Assembly (NCBI GenBank): GCA_963742105.1
Contig: CAVUKN010000004.1
Coordinates: 124,001 to 188,000, forward strand
Length of the DNA: 64,000 nucleotides
From: Gp6-AA40 sp963742105
GTDB lineage: Bacteria > Acidobacteriota > Vicinamibacteria > Vicinamibacterales > UBA2999
Direction: 5' to 3'
The notes under the pieces are model-generated. The model ran no database searches. It was not told where the DNA came from and saw nothing but the letters and a program-made list of their open reading frames with translations. The translations under genes and the position numbers were made by a program. Each line of letters begins with the position of its first letter. Positions within the stretch are counted from its first letter, which is position 1. This document shows, piece after piece, positions 1 to 7,036 of the stretch.

Positions 1-321
1 AGTACCGAGCGGCCCGCCCGCTGGCCGCCACAAGGCAACCTCGTCGAATTTCCGGGCGAGCTCGAAGTCCTTGTCGGTGATCCCGCCGGCGCTGTGTGTC
101 GAAAGCTTCACGGTGACCTTGGCCCACGTCACCGCAAGATCCGGATGGTGATAGGCCGCCTCGGCGAGATAGCCGATCGTGTTGACCAGCATCAGAGTGG
201 TCGGCCAACCATCGGTCTTGTAGTTGCGGCGGATCCAGCCGTTCTCGTAGAACCAGCCCGGCAGGTCCTTCAGCTTTTCCGCGATCCCTGCTTCGTCGTA
301 GGTCTTCTCTTTGTCAGCCAT
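1..321 (-). CDS. pcd: pterin-4a-carbinolamine dehydratase (PCD/DCoH family), 3' end cut by window edge
   Basis: Reads on the minus strand from an ATG at 321 and is still open at base 1, so about 107 residues are visible. The visible protein has the family's core: a W-x-E-N-G-W-I segment near residues 24-31, the H-H-P-D motif followed by V-T-W-A-K-V, and the terminal helix T-D-K-D-F-E-L-A. The two adjacent His with the Asp are the catalytic signature of 4a-hydroxytetrahydrobiopterin dehydratases. PCD homologues are a recurring member of bacterial H4MPT gene clusters, which matches the neighbours here, so a role in H4MPT metabolism is inferred rather than phenylalanine hydroxylation. Only a few C-terminal residues should be missing. 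Confidence 0.85.
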   Translation of the reverse strand, partial: MADKEKTYDEAGIAEKLKDLPGWFYENGWIRRNYKTDGWPTTLMLVNTIGYLAEAAYHHPDLAVTWAKVTVKLSTHSAGGITDKDFELARKFDEVALWRPAGGPLGT

Positions 322-492
322 GTCGTTTGTGGTCTCTCGACTTTGGATTTTGGAGTCTGGGATTCTGGAGTTGGGAACTGTGATTGGGAGTAAACAGTTA
401 AGAGCTACATCACTGACCCGCTCAAGCTTACGGCTTACGGTATGGAATCCTAGAAGTCAGGATAGGGTTTGCATTCTGCATTCTGCATTTCC
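322..492. repeat. intergenic word-repeat stretch
   Basis: The gap between the PCD and SDR genes contains iterated short words: a run built on ggattttgga, gggattctgg and gagttggg near 345-380, and three copies of gcattct/gcattt near 472-490. It resembles the palindromic word-repeat elements found elsewhere in the window (for example 27603-27752). No gene is seen in it. Confidence 0.5.
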
Positions 493-1260
493 CTACATCA
501 CCACCCCGCCGCCAACCATGATGGTCTGCCCGGTGAGGAAGCCGGCCGCCGATGACGCCAGGTAAACCGCGGCGCCGGCAACGTCGTCGGGAGTGCCCCA
601 CCGTCGGAGCGGTGTTGACTCGGCGACGGAGCGTCGCACACTCTCCTCGACGCCCTCGCCGAATGAGGTCTCGATCCAGCCCGGGGCGATGACGTTGACG
701 CGAATCGGGGGGGCGACCGAGCGGGCCAGCGACTTGCTGAAGGCCAGCACACCGCCTTTCACGGCAGCAAACAGCTGCGGGTTCGTTCCCGCCATGCCGC
801 TGACGACGTGATCCCAGCTCATGTTGATGATCGAGCCGCGGCCTTGTGCCTGCATCAACGTCACCGCTTCCCAGGACGCCAGGATCGTGCCGCGTAGATC
901 GACGGTGAGGAGCAGGTCGAGCCTTCGGAGCGGTGTCAGCGTCGCCGCGTCACCCGTCAGGATGTCGGCCCCGGCGTTGTTGATCCAGGTATCCACGTGG
1001 CCGAAGGTGTCGCGCATCCATGGAGCGAGCGCTTGAATATCTCCTTCACTGGTCAGGTCGAGCGTCCGTGCGGCAGACCGTCTGCCCAGCGCGGTGATTC
1101 CGTTGATGGTGTCGTCTGCGCCGGCCCGGTTGGCGCGGTAGGTAATGCCAACATCGGCACCGCTGCTGGCGCAGGCCAGCGCGATCGCCTGGCCGATGCC
1201 GCTGGATCCGCCGGTCACCAGGACAACCTGGCCGGCCAGCGAAAGCGCTCGATCGGACAT
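493..1260 (-). CDS. short-chain dehydrogenase/reductase with Phe at the catalytic Tyr position
   Basis: A 255-residue SDR. The Rossmann glycine motif T-G-G-S-S-G-I-G lies near residues 16-23, N-N-A-G near 92, and the C-terminal region V-I-A-P-G-W and L-T-G-Q-T-I-x-V-G-G-G is typical of classical SDRs. The usual Y-x-x-x-K active site reads F-A-A-V-K, so the catalytic Tyr is replaced by Phe while the Lys is kept. It sits between the PCD gene and mfnB. SDRs include pteridine reductases, so a role in pterin or dihydromethanopterin reduction is possible, but the missing Tyr argues against ordinary carbonyl chemistry. The substrate is unknown. The ATG at 1260 directly precedes the glycine motif at the expected distance. 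Confidence 0.8.
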   Translation of the reverse strand: MSDRALSLAGQVVLVTGGSSGIGQAIALACASSGADVGITYRANRAGADDTINGITALGRRSAARTLDLTSEGDIQALAPWMRDTFGHVDTWINNAGADILTGDAATLTPLRRLDLLLTVDLRGTILASWEAVTLMQAQGRGSIINMSWDHVVSGMAGTNPQLFAAVKGGVLAFSKSLARSVAPPIRVNVIAPGWIETSFGEGVEESVRRSVAESTPLRRWGTPDDVAGAAVYLASSAAGFLTGQTIMVGGGVVM

Positions 1261-1288
1261 CCCGTAATTCTATTTCGGCTGCACCTGG

Positions 1289-1498
1289 AGACTGGCAGCT
1301 ACCAGCCATCCGCCACCAGCTAGCAGCTACCGGCGAGCAACTACCGGCTACCGCCGAGCAGCTACCGCCCACCGGCTACCAGCCACCGGCTACCGCCACC
1401 ATCCACCAGCTACCAGCTACCGGCTACCAGTTACCAGCTACCAGCTACCGGCTACCGGCTACCGGCTACCAGCTACCGGCTACCAGCTACGATATCCC
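1289..1498. repeat. intergenic array of the word ctaccggctaccag
   Basis: About 210 bases between the divergent SDR and mfnB genes consist almost wholly of iterated variants of ctaccggctacc and agctaccagc. Shorter stretches with the same words occur at 20599-20691, 28631-28711 and 33966-34031. No open gene is supported. Any promoter for mfnB must lie within or beside it. Confidence 0.8.
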
Positions 1499-1505
1499 CA
1501 CTCCG

Positions 1506-2294
1506 ATGCAACTGCTCGTCAGCGTCCGCAATGCACACGAAGCACAGCTCGCCCTAACGGGAGGCGCCGACGTTGTCGACGCCAAGGAACCACTGGCCGG
1601 TGCGCTGGGGCCGGTGTCGCTCCCGACATTTCAGGCGATCGTGGCGACGGTCGCGTCACGGCGCCCGGTCAGCGCGGCGCTGGGTGACGTCGGTGACGAG
1701 CGGGACGCTGAGCGCATCGCTCTCGCGTTCGCGGGAGCGGGTGCTGCGTTCGTGAAAACTGGTTTCGCTGGCATTGCAAGCGAAGCGTCGGCTAGAGCCC
1801 TGATGACCGCTGCAGTGACTGGCGCCTCGGCCGGGGGGGCGGCGCTCGTTGCCGTGGCGTACGCGGACTGTGAGTTCGTGAGCGCGCTGCCGGCCGAAAC
1901 GATCCTCGACGCTGCGGTACGCGCCGGTGCTCGTGGAGTACTGCTGGACACCGTACGCAAAGACGGACCCTCGGTCCTGGAACTGCTGTCGCAACAGCGC
2001 CTTGCCGCGTGGGTGGACCGGGCGCGCTCGGCAGGGCTGTTCACGGCGATCGCGGGACGACTGCGCCCGGAAGACCTGCCGACCGTGCTCGCGATTGGCG
2101 CCGACCTTGTTGGCGTTCGCGGCGCCGCCTGCGATGGGGGACGTAGCGGCCGTGTCAGCGCGGAGAGGGTTCGAGGCTTGCGAGCTGCGCTTCGAGGCCG
2201 AACGCATCACATATTGCCCACGGCAGATCTCGCGGCAGCGTCTGGGCGAATGTCCGATCGAGCAGAGTCGGGCCGGTCGCGCCGGCAGATTTGA
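1506..2294 (+). CDS. mfnB: (5-formylfuran-3-yl)methyl phosphate synthase, MfnB
   Basis: MfnB condenses two glyceraldehyde-3-phosphate molecules into 4-(hydroxymethyl)-2-furancarboxaldehyde phosphate, the first step of the furan moiety of methanofuran. The family's active-site segment V-D-A-K-E-P is present with Lys at residue 27, the position of the Schiff-base Lys in the characterised archaeal enzyme. A second conserved Lys is at 84 (F-V-K-T-G-F). The TIM-barrel core ends near residue 230 (E-R-V-R-G-L-R). The remaining tail of about 30 residues is read antisense to the 3' end of the convergent MfnF-MfnE gene and has no family counterpart. It starts just after the 1289-1498 word array. Confidence 0.9.
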   Translation: MQLLVSVRNAHEAQLALTGGADVVDAKEPLAGALGPVSLPTFQAIVATVASRRPVSAALGDVGDERDAERIALAFAGAGAAFVKTGFAGIASEASARALMTAAVTGASAGGAALVAVAYADCEFVSALPAETILDAAVRAGARGVLLDTVRKDGPSVLELLSQQRLAAWVDRARSAGLFTAIAGRLRPEDLPTVLAIGADLVGVRGAACDGGRSGRVSAERVRGLRAALRGRTHHILPTADLAAASGRMSDRAESGRSRRQI

Positions 2295-3825
2295 TCACTA
2301 CGAGGCGCGCGGCGTTCAACTGTCCGGCAACCCAGGCAGCGATGCTGTCGCTGGTGACGTTCCACGAGTGCGGAAGCGGGTCGCTCGCGCGCAGCCATCG
2401 CGTGAGCGCGAGAACGGGCACCCTGTCGCCGGCATGAGCTGTGATCACCCCCGCGACGTCCTCCACTCTTACAAATGGCGCTCGCGCGGCGATCATCTCG
2501 GCATGCTGCTCCATACCGGTAATCGCCATCCAGTGCGCCGCGACGTCTGACAGTCGGAATCGCTCGTCCACGCGGCGCACCGCGTCGGCAAACAGTCCAC
2601 CACCGGGCACGACGACAATCCGTTGCGACTGGGCCGCTGATGCCAACGCCGACAGAGCCGTGCGCCATTGATGTGGATCCGACACCAGGCTGCCTCCGAG
2701 CTTGACCACGGTCAGCGGCCGCGATGTTTCCCGAGTAGCTGTGGGGCGAGCATTGTCAGGCTCGCCCGCGCGGATCTGACAAGGTCCGCGCCACGCGAGG
2801 CATTTACCGTGGTTTAGATCTTCGTACAGCAGCAGTGCCACCGCGGTCGCGGGGGCGCTGCGGGCGCCATCGACTCCCAGTTGTTGCGACAACGGCACAA
2901 CCCGCATTCCCGCTGCTTCCGCGGCGCGTGCGCCGACGAATGCCCCAACGCCGGTGACGACCGCCGTGGTCATCGATGGATGCACGGCGAGGGCTTCTCG
3001 AACGGCCGTCGTAATGCCGTTCTGCTGGGCCCGGGTGATGGTCTCGGCGATGTGCGTGATCGCCTCGTCGTCGAGCAGTTCGCGATCCGCGCACACCACC
3101 CGTGCGAGCCGTTCACCGGCAAACGCGCGCGATGCCGGGCGCCCATCGGGCGTCGCTGCGTCATAGTCTTCCGATCGCAGTTCCCCAAGCCACACGTGCG
3201 CGTCGCCGACAAGGGCGAACCCCTCGGCCGACACGCGGGTAGCGAGCCCGTTGACTGGCACGTAGTCGACGACAGCTTCGACCGGCGTCCTGACGACGCC
3301 GGTGTAGACGAGTTCGCTATAGGTCAGCCGCTCGGTGTCGGTGCGACCGCGCGCAGACTCCCGACCGCCGCACAGCGGAATCAGGTCCGTCGTGGTGGTC
3401 CCGATGTCGATGAGGAGCGCATCGGGATGGTGTTGCGCCACCAGATTCGCAGTTGCCACCCAGTTGGCCGCGGCAACACGCAACGGTTCCGCGCGTGCGG
3501 TTTCCGGGGGGATGAACGACCCATCGGTGGCGTAGACATGGACAGGCACGGCCGGAAACGCACGTTCCACGGCATCGAGTACGAAGGCGACCCCCTCGCG
3601 CTTGGTCCGGAACATCTGCGAGAGCTCGGCAGTCATCGTCACGGCGTGACCGTCAGCGATGTCGCTGCCCAGGGCGCGTGCCATGTCCTTGAGAAGCGAG
3701 GGCAGCGCGTCGGGTGCTCTTTGCAGCTCGAATGGCCTCGTCAGGACCTGGTGGACGATGCCGTCGGCGACCAGCGCCGCTTTGGTGTTCACTCCGCCGA
3801 TATCCCAGCCGAGGATGTCGCGCAT
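2155..3825 (-). CDS. MfnF-like (H4MPT-linked, hydantoinase-like) domain fused to MfnE-like amino acid kinase
   Basis: A 556-residue fusion. Residues 1 to about 340 form an ASKHA-fold protein starting D-I-L-G-W-D-I-G-G-V-N-T-K, with D-I-G-T-T-T-T-D near 150. This is the TIGR03123 (H4MPT-linked C1 pathway) type, which I believe corresponds to archaeal MfnF. Residues 370-556 are an amino acid kinase: V-V-K-L-G-G-S-L at the start, V-V-V-P-G-G-G in the middle and V-T-S-D-S-I-A-A-W near the end. This matches archaeal MfnE, the aminomethylfuran-phosphate kinase. The two activities are consecutive steps in methanofuran assembly and are usually separate genes. The linker (residues 344-353) is encoded by a dispersed palindromic repeat at 2768-2794. 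The 3' end overlaps mfnB by 140 bases, convergently. Confidence 0.85.
   Translation of the reverse strand: MRDILGWDIGGVNTKAALVADGIVHQVLTRPFELQRAPDALPSLLKDMARALGSDIADGHAVTMTAELSQMFRTKREGVAFVLDAVERAFPAVPVHVYATDGSFIPPETARAEPLRVAAANWVATANLVAQHHPDALLIDIGTTTTDLIPLCGGRESARGRTDTERLTYSELVYTGVVRTPVEAVVDYVPVNGLATRVSAEGFALVGDAHVWLGELRSEDYDAATPDGRPASRAFAGERLARVVCADRELLDDEAITHIAETITRAQQNGITTAVREALAVHPSMTTAVVTGVGAFVGARAAEAAGMRVVPLSQQLGVDGARSAPATAVALLLYEDLNHGKCLAWRGPCQIRAGEPDNARPTATRETSRPLTVVKLGGSLVSDPHQWRTALSALASAAQSQRIVVVPGGGLFADAVRRVDERFRLSDVAAHWMAITGMEQHAEMIAARAPFVRVEDVAGVITAHAGDRVPVLALTRWLRASDPLPHSWNVTSDSIAAWVAGQLNAARLVVIKSAGATGPTLLDRTFAQTLPRDLPWAICDAFGLEAQLASLEPSPR
2768..2794. repeat. dispersed palindromic repeat, copy inside the MfnF-MfnE linker
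   Basis: Contains GCGGATCTGACAAGGTCCGC followed by gccac, a near-palindrome with arms GCGGAyCT/AGGTCCGC. Related copies are at 5786-5812, 13780-13803, 30484-30506, 33927-33954, 47738-47764, 61723-61750 and 63372-63428. Here it is translated as the junction between two enzyme domains. Confidence 0.8.
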
Positions 3826-3828
3826 CAG

Positions 3829-3880
3829 AAGGATTCAGGATTCAGGATTCAGGATGCAGGATGCAGGATGCAGGATGCGA
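3829..3880. repeat. tandem ggattca/ggatgca words
   Basis: Directly upstream of the minus-strand mfnF-mfnE start is a run of four ggattca-type units followed by four ggatgca-type units, each 7 bases. The same words recur in other gaps of this window (466-490, 27603-27752). Confidence 0.75.
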
Positions 3881-3934
3881 AGAATGAAGAAGGCAGAGGC
3901 CGTGGAGATCACGGAGGTACCGCGGAGTCGAGGC

Positions 3935-4672
3935 ATGCGGATTATAGGCGTCATCGACTTACTCGCCGGTCAGGCGGTGCATGCACAAGGTGGCTGCAGG
4001 CGTGCCTATCGGCCTGTGCAGATGGCGGCAGGTGTCACGATTGACGGTGACGCGGCGGCGCTGGCCCGGTTCTATGTGGAGCGCTGTGGATTGGGCGACG
4101 TCTATGTTGCCGACCTCGATGCGATCGCTGGCGGCGCCGAACAGGACGCGCCGGTGCGTTCCCTCCTCAGCCGTGACACGCGAGTCTGGCTCGACGCCGG
4201 AGTGTCTACTAGCGCCCAGGCCCAACGCGCGCTCGATCGCGGCGTCGCGCACATCATAGTCGGACTCGAAACTCTCCCTTCCCTCGGAGCGCTTCGCGAC
4301 ATTGTTGCCGTGGCCGGCGCGGCCGCGGCGTTCAGCCTGGATCTTCGCGATAGCCGTCCGATGACCACGGATGCCGCAGTGAACAATCTGCCAGTTGAGG
4401 CGATCGCCCGGCAAGCCGTTGCGTCCGGTGTCGGTACGGTCATCGTCCTCGACGTCGCCCGCGTCGGATCCGGACAAGGTCTCGATTGGCGTCTGCTGGA
4501 GCGAGTGCGCCGCGCCGCGCCTGCCGTCACGCTGCTCGCCGGAGGCGGCGTGCGCGACGCGGAGGACCTGCAGCGTCTTGCCGGCATCGGCTGTGACGGC
4601 GCGCTCGTGGCGACCGCGTTGCACGGCGAGAAGGCCGACGAATTGCTGCGCGTCCGCCGCGTCGGTCATTGA
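3935..4672 (+). CDS. HisA/HisF-related protein of H4MPT clusters (hisAF_rel type)
   Basis: A 245-residue TIM barrel starting M-R-I-I-G-V-I-D-L-L-A-G-Q-A-V-H-A, like HisA's I-D-L-x-x-G-x-x-V. It also has V-A-D-L-D-A-I near residue 55, D-L-R near 138, I-V-L-D-V near 173 and L-L-A-G-G-G-V-R near 205. It belongs to the HisA-related group (TIGR00734-like) known from methanogens and H4MPT-using bacteria, whose function is not established; a histidine role is unlikely in this context. The ATG at 3935 is chosen because the HisA-like first strand begins there; upstream codons are word repeat. Its stop overlaps the convergent PTPS gene by 7 bases. Confidence 0.85.
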   Translation: MRIIGVIDLLAGQAVHAQGGCRRAYRPVQMAAGVTIDGDAAALARFYVERCGLGDVYVADLDAIAGGAEQDAPVRSLLSRDTRVWLDAGVSTSAQAQRALDRGVAHIIVGLETLPSLGALRDIVAVAGAAAAFSLDLRDSRPMTTDAAVNNLPVEAIARQAVASGVGTVIVLDVARVGSGQGLDWRLLERVRRAAPAVTLLAGGGVRDAEDLQRLAGIGCDGALVATALHGEKADELLRVRRVGH

Positions 4673-5160
4673 TACGTGACCCGGTATACCGCGCTCTGGC
4701 CGAAGTTCTCCTCCACGTCCATCTCGATCGCCTTGATGCCGCGCCCGCCCAGCTTGTCGATTTCCGCCTTGAGCCGGATCGCCAGCAGCTTCGCGAGCAT
4801 CTCGACCGTGGTGTTCGGAATCGGCAGCAGGGCGCAGTCCTTGCGCGGGAACACGTAGCGTGGTTTGCCGTCGACCGCCACGTTGACGATCTCACCATCC
4901 ACGCTGACCTTCACTCGCTCGCTCTCGAGCGGCAGCAGCACGACATGATCGATCTCGTCGCACAGCTGCTTCATCAGCTTCTTGAGGACGACGAAGTCGA
5001 AGACGAACCAGGCGTCGGGATCCAGATCGCCCTCGACGGTGACCGTCGCGCGATAGTTGTGGCCGTGCAGCCCTTCGCAGCGATGACCGGCGAAGGTGAT
5101 GAAGTGCGCCGACGCAAAGACGATGTAGTCCTTGGTGACGGTGACTTTGTAGCTTTCCAT
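4666..5160 (-). CDS. 6-pyruvoyl-tetrahydropterin synthase/QueD family protein with Cys-Glu active-site motif
   Basis: A 164-residue PTPS-fold protein. The zinc-site histidines are in S-A-H-F (near residue 18) and L-H-G-H-N-Y (near residue 33). The motif before them is C-E-G-L-H-G-H: a Cys at the QueD catalytic position followed by a Glu. Glu-bearing PTPS paralogues are known to replace dihydroneopterin aldolase in folate synthesis, so this protein may supply 6-hydroxymethyl-dihydropterin for H4MPT. That is inference from motif and context. It follows the CitG-like gene with no gap (CitG stop at 5161-5163, PTPS ATG ending at 5160), so the two are likely co-translated. Confidence 0.85.
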   Translation of the reverse strand: MESYKVTVTKDYIVFASAHFITFAGHRCEGLHGHNYRATVTVEGDLDPDAWFVFDFVVLKKLMKQLCDEIDHVVLLPLESERVKVSVDGEIVNVAVDGKPRYVFPRKDCALLPIPNTTVEMLAKLLAIRLKAEIDKLGGRGIKAIEMDVEENFGQSAVYRVTYQ

Positions 5161-6120
5161 TTACGTCCAGGCTCCCTGGAGCAGCGCGACGAAGATTGCG
5201 GCGGCGGTCACGTCCGCCGTGGTCCCCGGATTACCCGTGTTGCGCGGGTCGCGAAGTGAATGATCGAAATAGCCGAGTGCGCGGCGACCCTCATCGGTCC
5301 GGATCCCGCCGGCACGCATGACCTCGCGGGCGCGGTCAGACACGTCGCTGGCCAGCTCGGGGCCGCCGCGGCGGACGATGTGCGTATCGGGCTGCGCGGC
5401 CAGGACCGTCATGAACGTCTCGACCACACCATCGTCCCACGACAACCGGTCCGCGCGCGCCTGCAGGAGCGCCGGTACGGCGACCTCGAAGGTCGTTGCG
5501 AAGGCCGTCGTGTACTCCCGCGCGATGCCATCGCGCTCGGCAGCCAGCTGCATCGCTTCGAAGAGCGTGACCGAGGGTTCATCGGCGACGTCCTGCTCCG
5601 CCGAGGTACCGAGGCCACCGGGCGAGGCGAGGCGGATCGCAGCGAACACGTCCCGGGCATCGTCCACCGTCGTCTGGTCAAGCACAGCCGCCAGCGATTC
5701 GCGCAGCGTCCCGCGCAGAGGCCGACCCTGTGAGTCAGGCGGGGCGGACCTTGTCACTAAGTCAGGTGGCCTTGTCACTACGTCGGGTGGCGCGGACCTT
5801 GTCAGGTCCGCGAGTGACTGGCGACTCGCGACGTCCCGGGCTGCCGCTTTCGCCAACGGCGCCAGCAGCAGCACGATCCCGAGATTCGTATTCGAGCCGG
5901 TCCAGCGGCTGGTGGCGCGAGCGGCAAGCAGAACCGTCTCTCCGAGGGGACGCTCACCGACGTTGGTGAAGGCGGCGCCGATCGCCGCCGCGCTCGCCAG
6001 AAAGTGCTCGTATCGTACGTCGGCGAAGTGCCGCCCCGGCGACACATTTCCGGGCTTCGGGGCACTCGCTTCGAGCAGGCAGGCCAACTGTGCGGCCGCG
6101 GCGATATCTGCGTCGATCAT
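5161..6120 (-). CDS. triphosphoribosyl-dephospho-CoA synthase-like protein (CitG/MdcB family)
   Basis: A 319-residue CitG-family protein. The signature K-P-G-N-V-S-P-G-R-H-F is at residues 22-32, followed by T-G-S-N-T-N-L-G-I-V-L-L-L-A-P near 73-87 and a C-terminal N-T-G-N-P-G-T-T-A-D motif. CitG relatives occur in H4MPT clusters of archaea and bacteria with no citrate or malonate lyase genes, as here, so the classic prosthetic-group reaction is doubtful; the substrate is unknown. Residues about 100-130 are an insert encoded by two partial and one complete copy of the dispersed palindromic repeat (5741-5812), read in frame without a stop. Its ATG overlaps the upstream ATP-grasp stop (ATGA). 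Confidence 0.8.
   Translation of the reverse strand: MIDADIAAAAQLACLLEASAPKPGNVSPGRHFADVRYEHFLASAAAIGAAFTNVGERPLGETVLLAARATSRWTGSNTNLGIVLLLAPLAKAAARDVASRQSLADLTRSAPPDVVTRPPDLVTRSAPPDSQGRPLRGTLRESLAAVLDQTTVDDARDVFAAIRLASPGGLGTSAEQDVADEPSVTLFEAMQLAAERDGIAREYTTAFATTFEVAVPALLQARADRLSWDDGVVETFMTVLAAQPDTHIVRRGGPELASDVSDRAREVMRAGGIRTDEGRRALGYFDHSLRDPRNTGNPGTTADVTAAAIFVALLQGAWT
5741..5812. repeat. cluster of dispersed palindromic repeats inside the CitG-like gene
   Basis: Contains gcggaccttgtcac, then ggtggccttgtcac, then the full palindrome GCGGACCTTGTCAGGTCCGC at 5792-5811. It is read through in frame by the CitG-like protein. Confidence 0.8.
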
Positions 6121-7031
6121 CGCGCCGGCTGCTCCAGCAGATCACAGATGGCGCCGGCCACGTCGACGCCCGTTGCCTGTTGCAGGCCGCGCCACCCTGG
6201 AATCCCGTTGACCTCCAGCACGTACACCTCGCCGTCACGTGATGGGAGCAGATCGATTCCAGCGTAGTCAGCGCCGACGGCCGTGGCAGCATCCACTGCA
6301 TATTGCCGGTAGCGGTCACAGAGATCGATTGCCCGGGCAGAAGCGCCCCGCGACACGTTCGTGCGCCAATCCCCGTCCGGCGCCCGTCGCTCGATGGCGG
6401 CGATAACCTGACGCCCGACGACGAACGCGCGGATGTCGGCGCCGCCATGATCGATGGCGCGCTGCACGTAGAAGATGGCCCCGCTCTGTTCCAGCGGCCG
6501 CAAGATGCGAAATCCGATCTCGGGATCCGAGATGCGGACCATGCCGTGGCCCATCGAGCCGAAGATTGGTTTCACGATGACGTCCCCCATCTCGCGCACG
6601 GCTGCCATCGCGGTGGGGAAATCCTCGCAAACAACCGTCTCCGGCGTTGGCAGGCCGGCGTCCTGCAGCAACGCGCTCGTATAGAACTTGTCGACCGTGC
6701 GCTCGATCGCACGGGGCGGGTTGACGACCCTGACGCCGCGATCCTCCAGCCAATGCAGCGCATCGACGCGGAAGATGATCTGCTCGAGCGAGCCGTTCGG
6801 GATGATGCGCGCCAGAACTGCATCGGGACTCCGGGAGTCGCCTGGTGCGGGTTCCGTTTCACCCCCGGAGTCGGCGGGCAGAAACTGCAACCGACTCCCG
6901 GAGTCGGACGCGATGCGGGCGACGATCGACTCGTACGGGGCGAGAACGCAGGTGTGTCCGCGTTCGGCAAGCGCCCGGCGGAGTTGGTCGGTGTGCCAGC
7001 CACTGCGGGCGCTCAGGATCCCAACGTGCAC
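6117..7031 (-). CDS. RimK-like ATP-grasp ligase of the H4MPT cluster
   Basis: About 304 residues of ATP-grasp fold. The protein starts V-H-V-G-I-L-S-A-R-S-G-W and has V-I-V-K-P-I-F-G-S-M-G-H-G-M for the nucleotide-binding lysine and glycine loop, Y-V-Q-R-A-I near the middle, and A-G-I-D-L-L-P with L-E-V-N-G-I-P-G-W for metal and ATP binding near the C terminus. It is of the RimK/MptN type (amino acid ligation to a coenzyme). Glutamate addition to H4MPT or to methanofuran is the natural guess, but which one cannot be read from sequence. I choose GTG at 7031; it overlaps the mch stop region (7037-7039) closely, so translation is probably coupled. A CTG a few codons upstream is the alternative. 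Confidence 0.85.
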   Translation of the reverse strand: MHVGILSARSGWHTDQLRRALAERGHTCVLAPYESIVARIASDSGSRLQFLPADSGGETEPAPGDSRSPDAVLARIIPNGSLEQIIFRVDALHWLEDRGVRVVNPPRAIERTVDKFYTSALLQDAGLPTPETVVCEDFPTAMAAVREMGDVIVKPIFGSMGHGMVRISDPEIGFRILRPLEQSGAIFYVQRAIDHGGADIRAFVVGRQVIAAIERRAPDGDWRTNVSRGASARAIDLCDRYRQYAVDAATAVGADYAGIDLLPSRDGEVYVLEVNGIPGWRGLQQATGVDVAGAICDLLEQPAR

Positions 7032-7036
7032 GAAGG

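Noticed and set aside
2881..4044. A 387-codon plus-strand frame opposite the MfnF-MfnE gene
   Set aside because: His/Arg/Gly-rich antisense translation with no recognisable motif; it runs through the ggattca repeat and into the HisA-like gene out of frame.
5161..6120. Malonate or citrate lyase prosthetic-group synthesis
   Set aside because: The CitG-like gene has no lyase genes around it and sits in an H4MPT cluster, so the classical role is not called.
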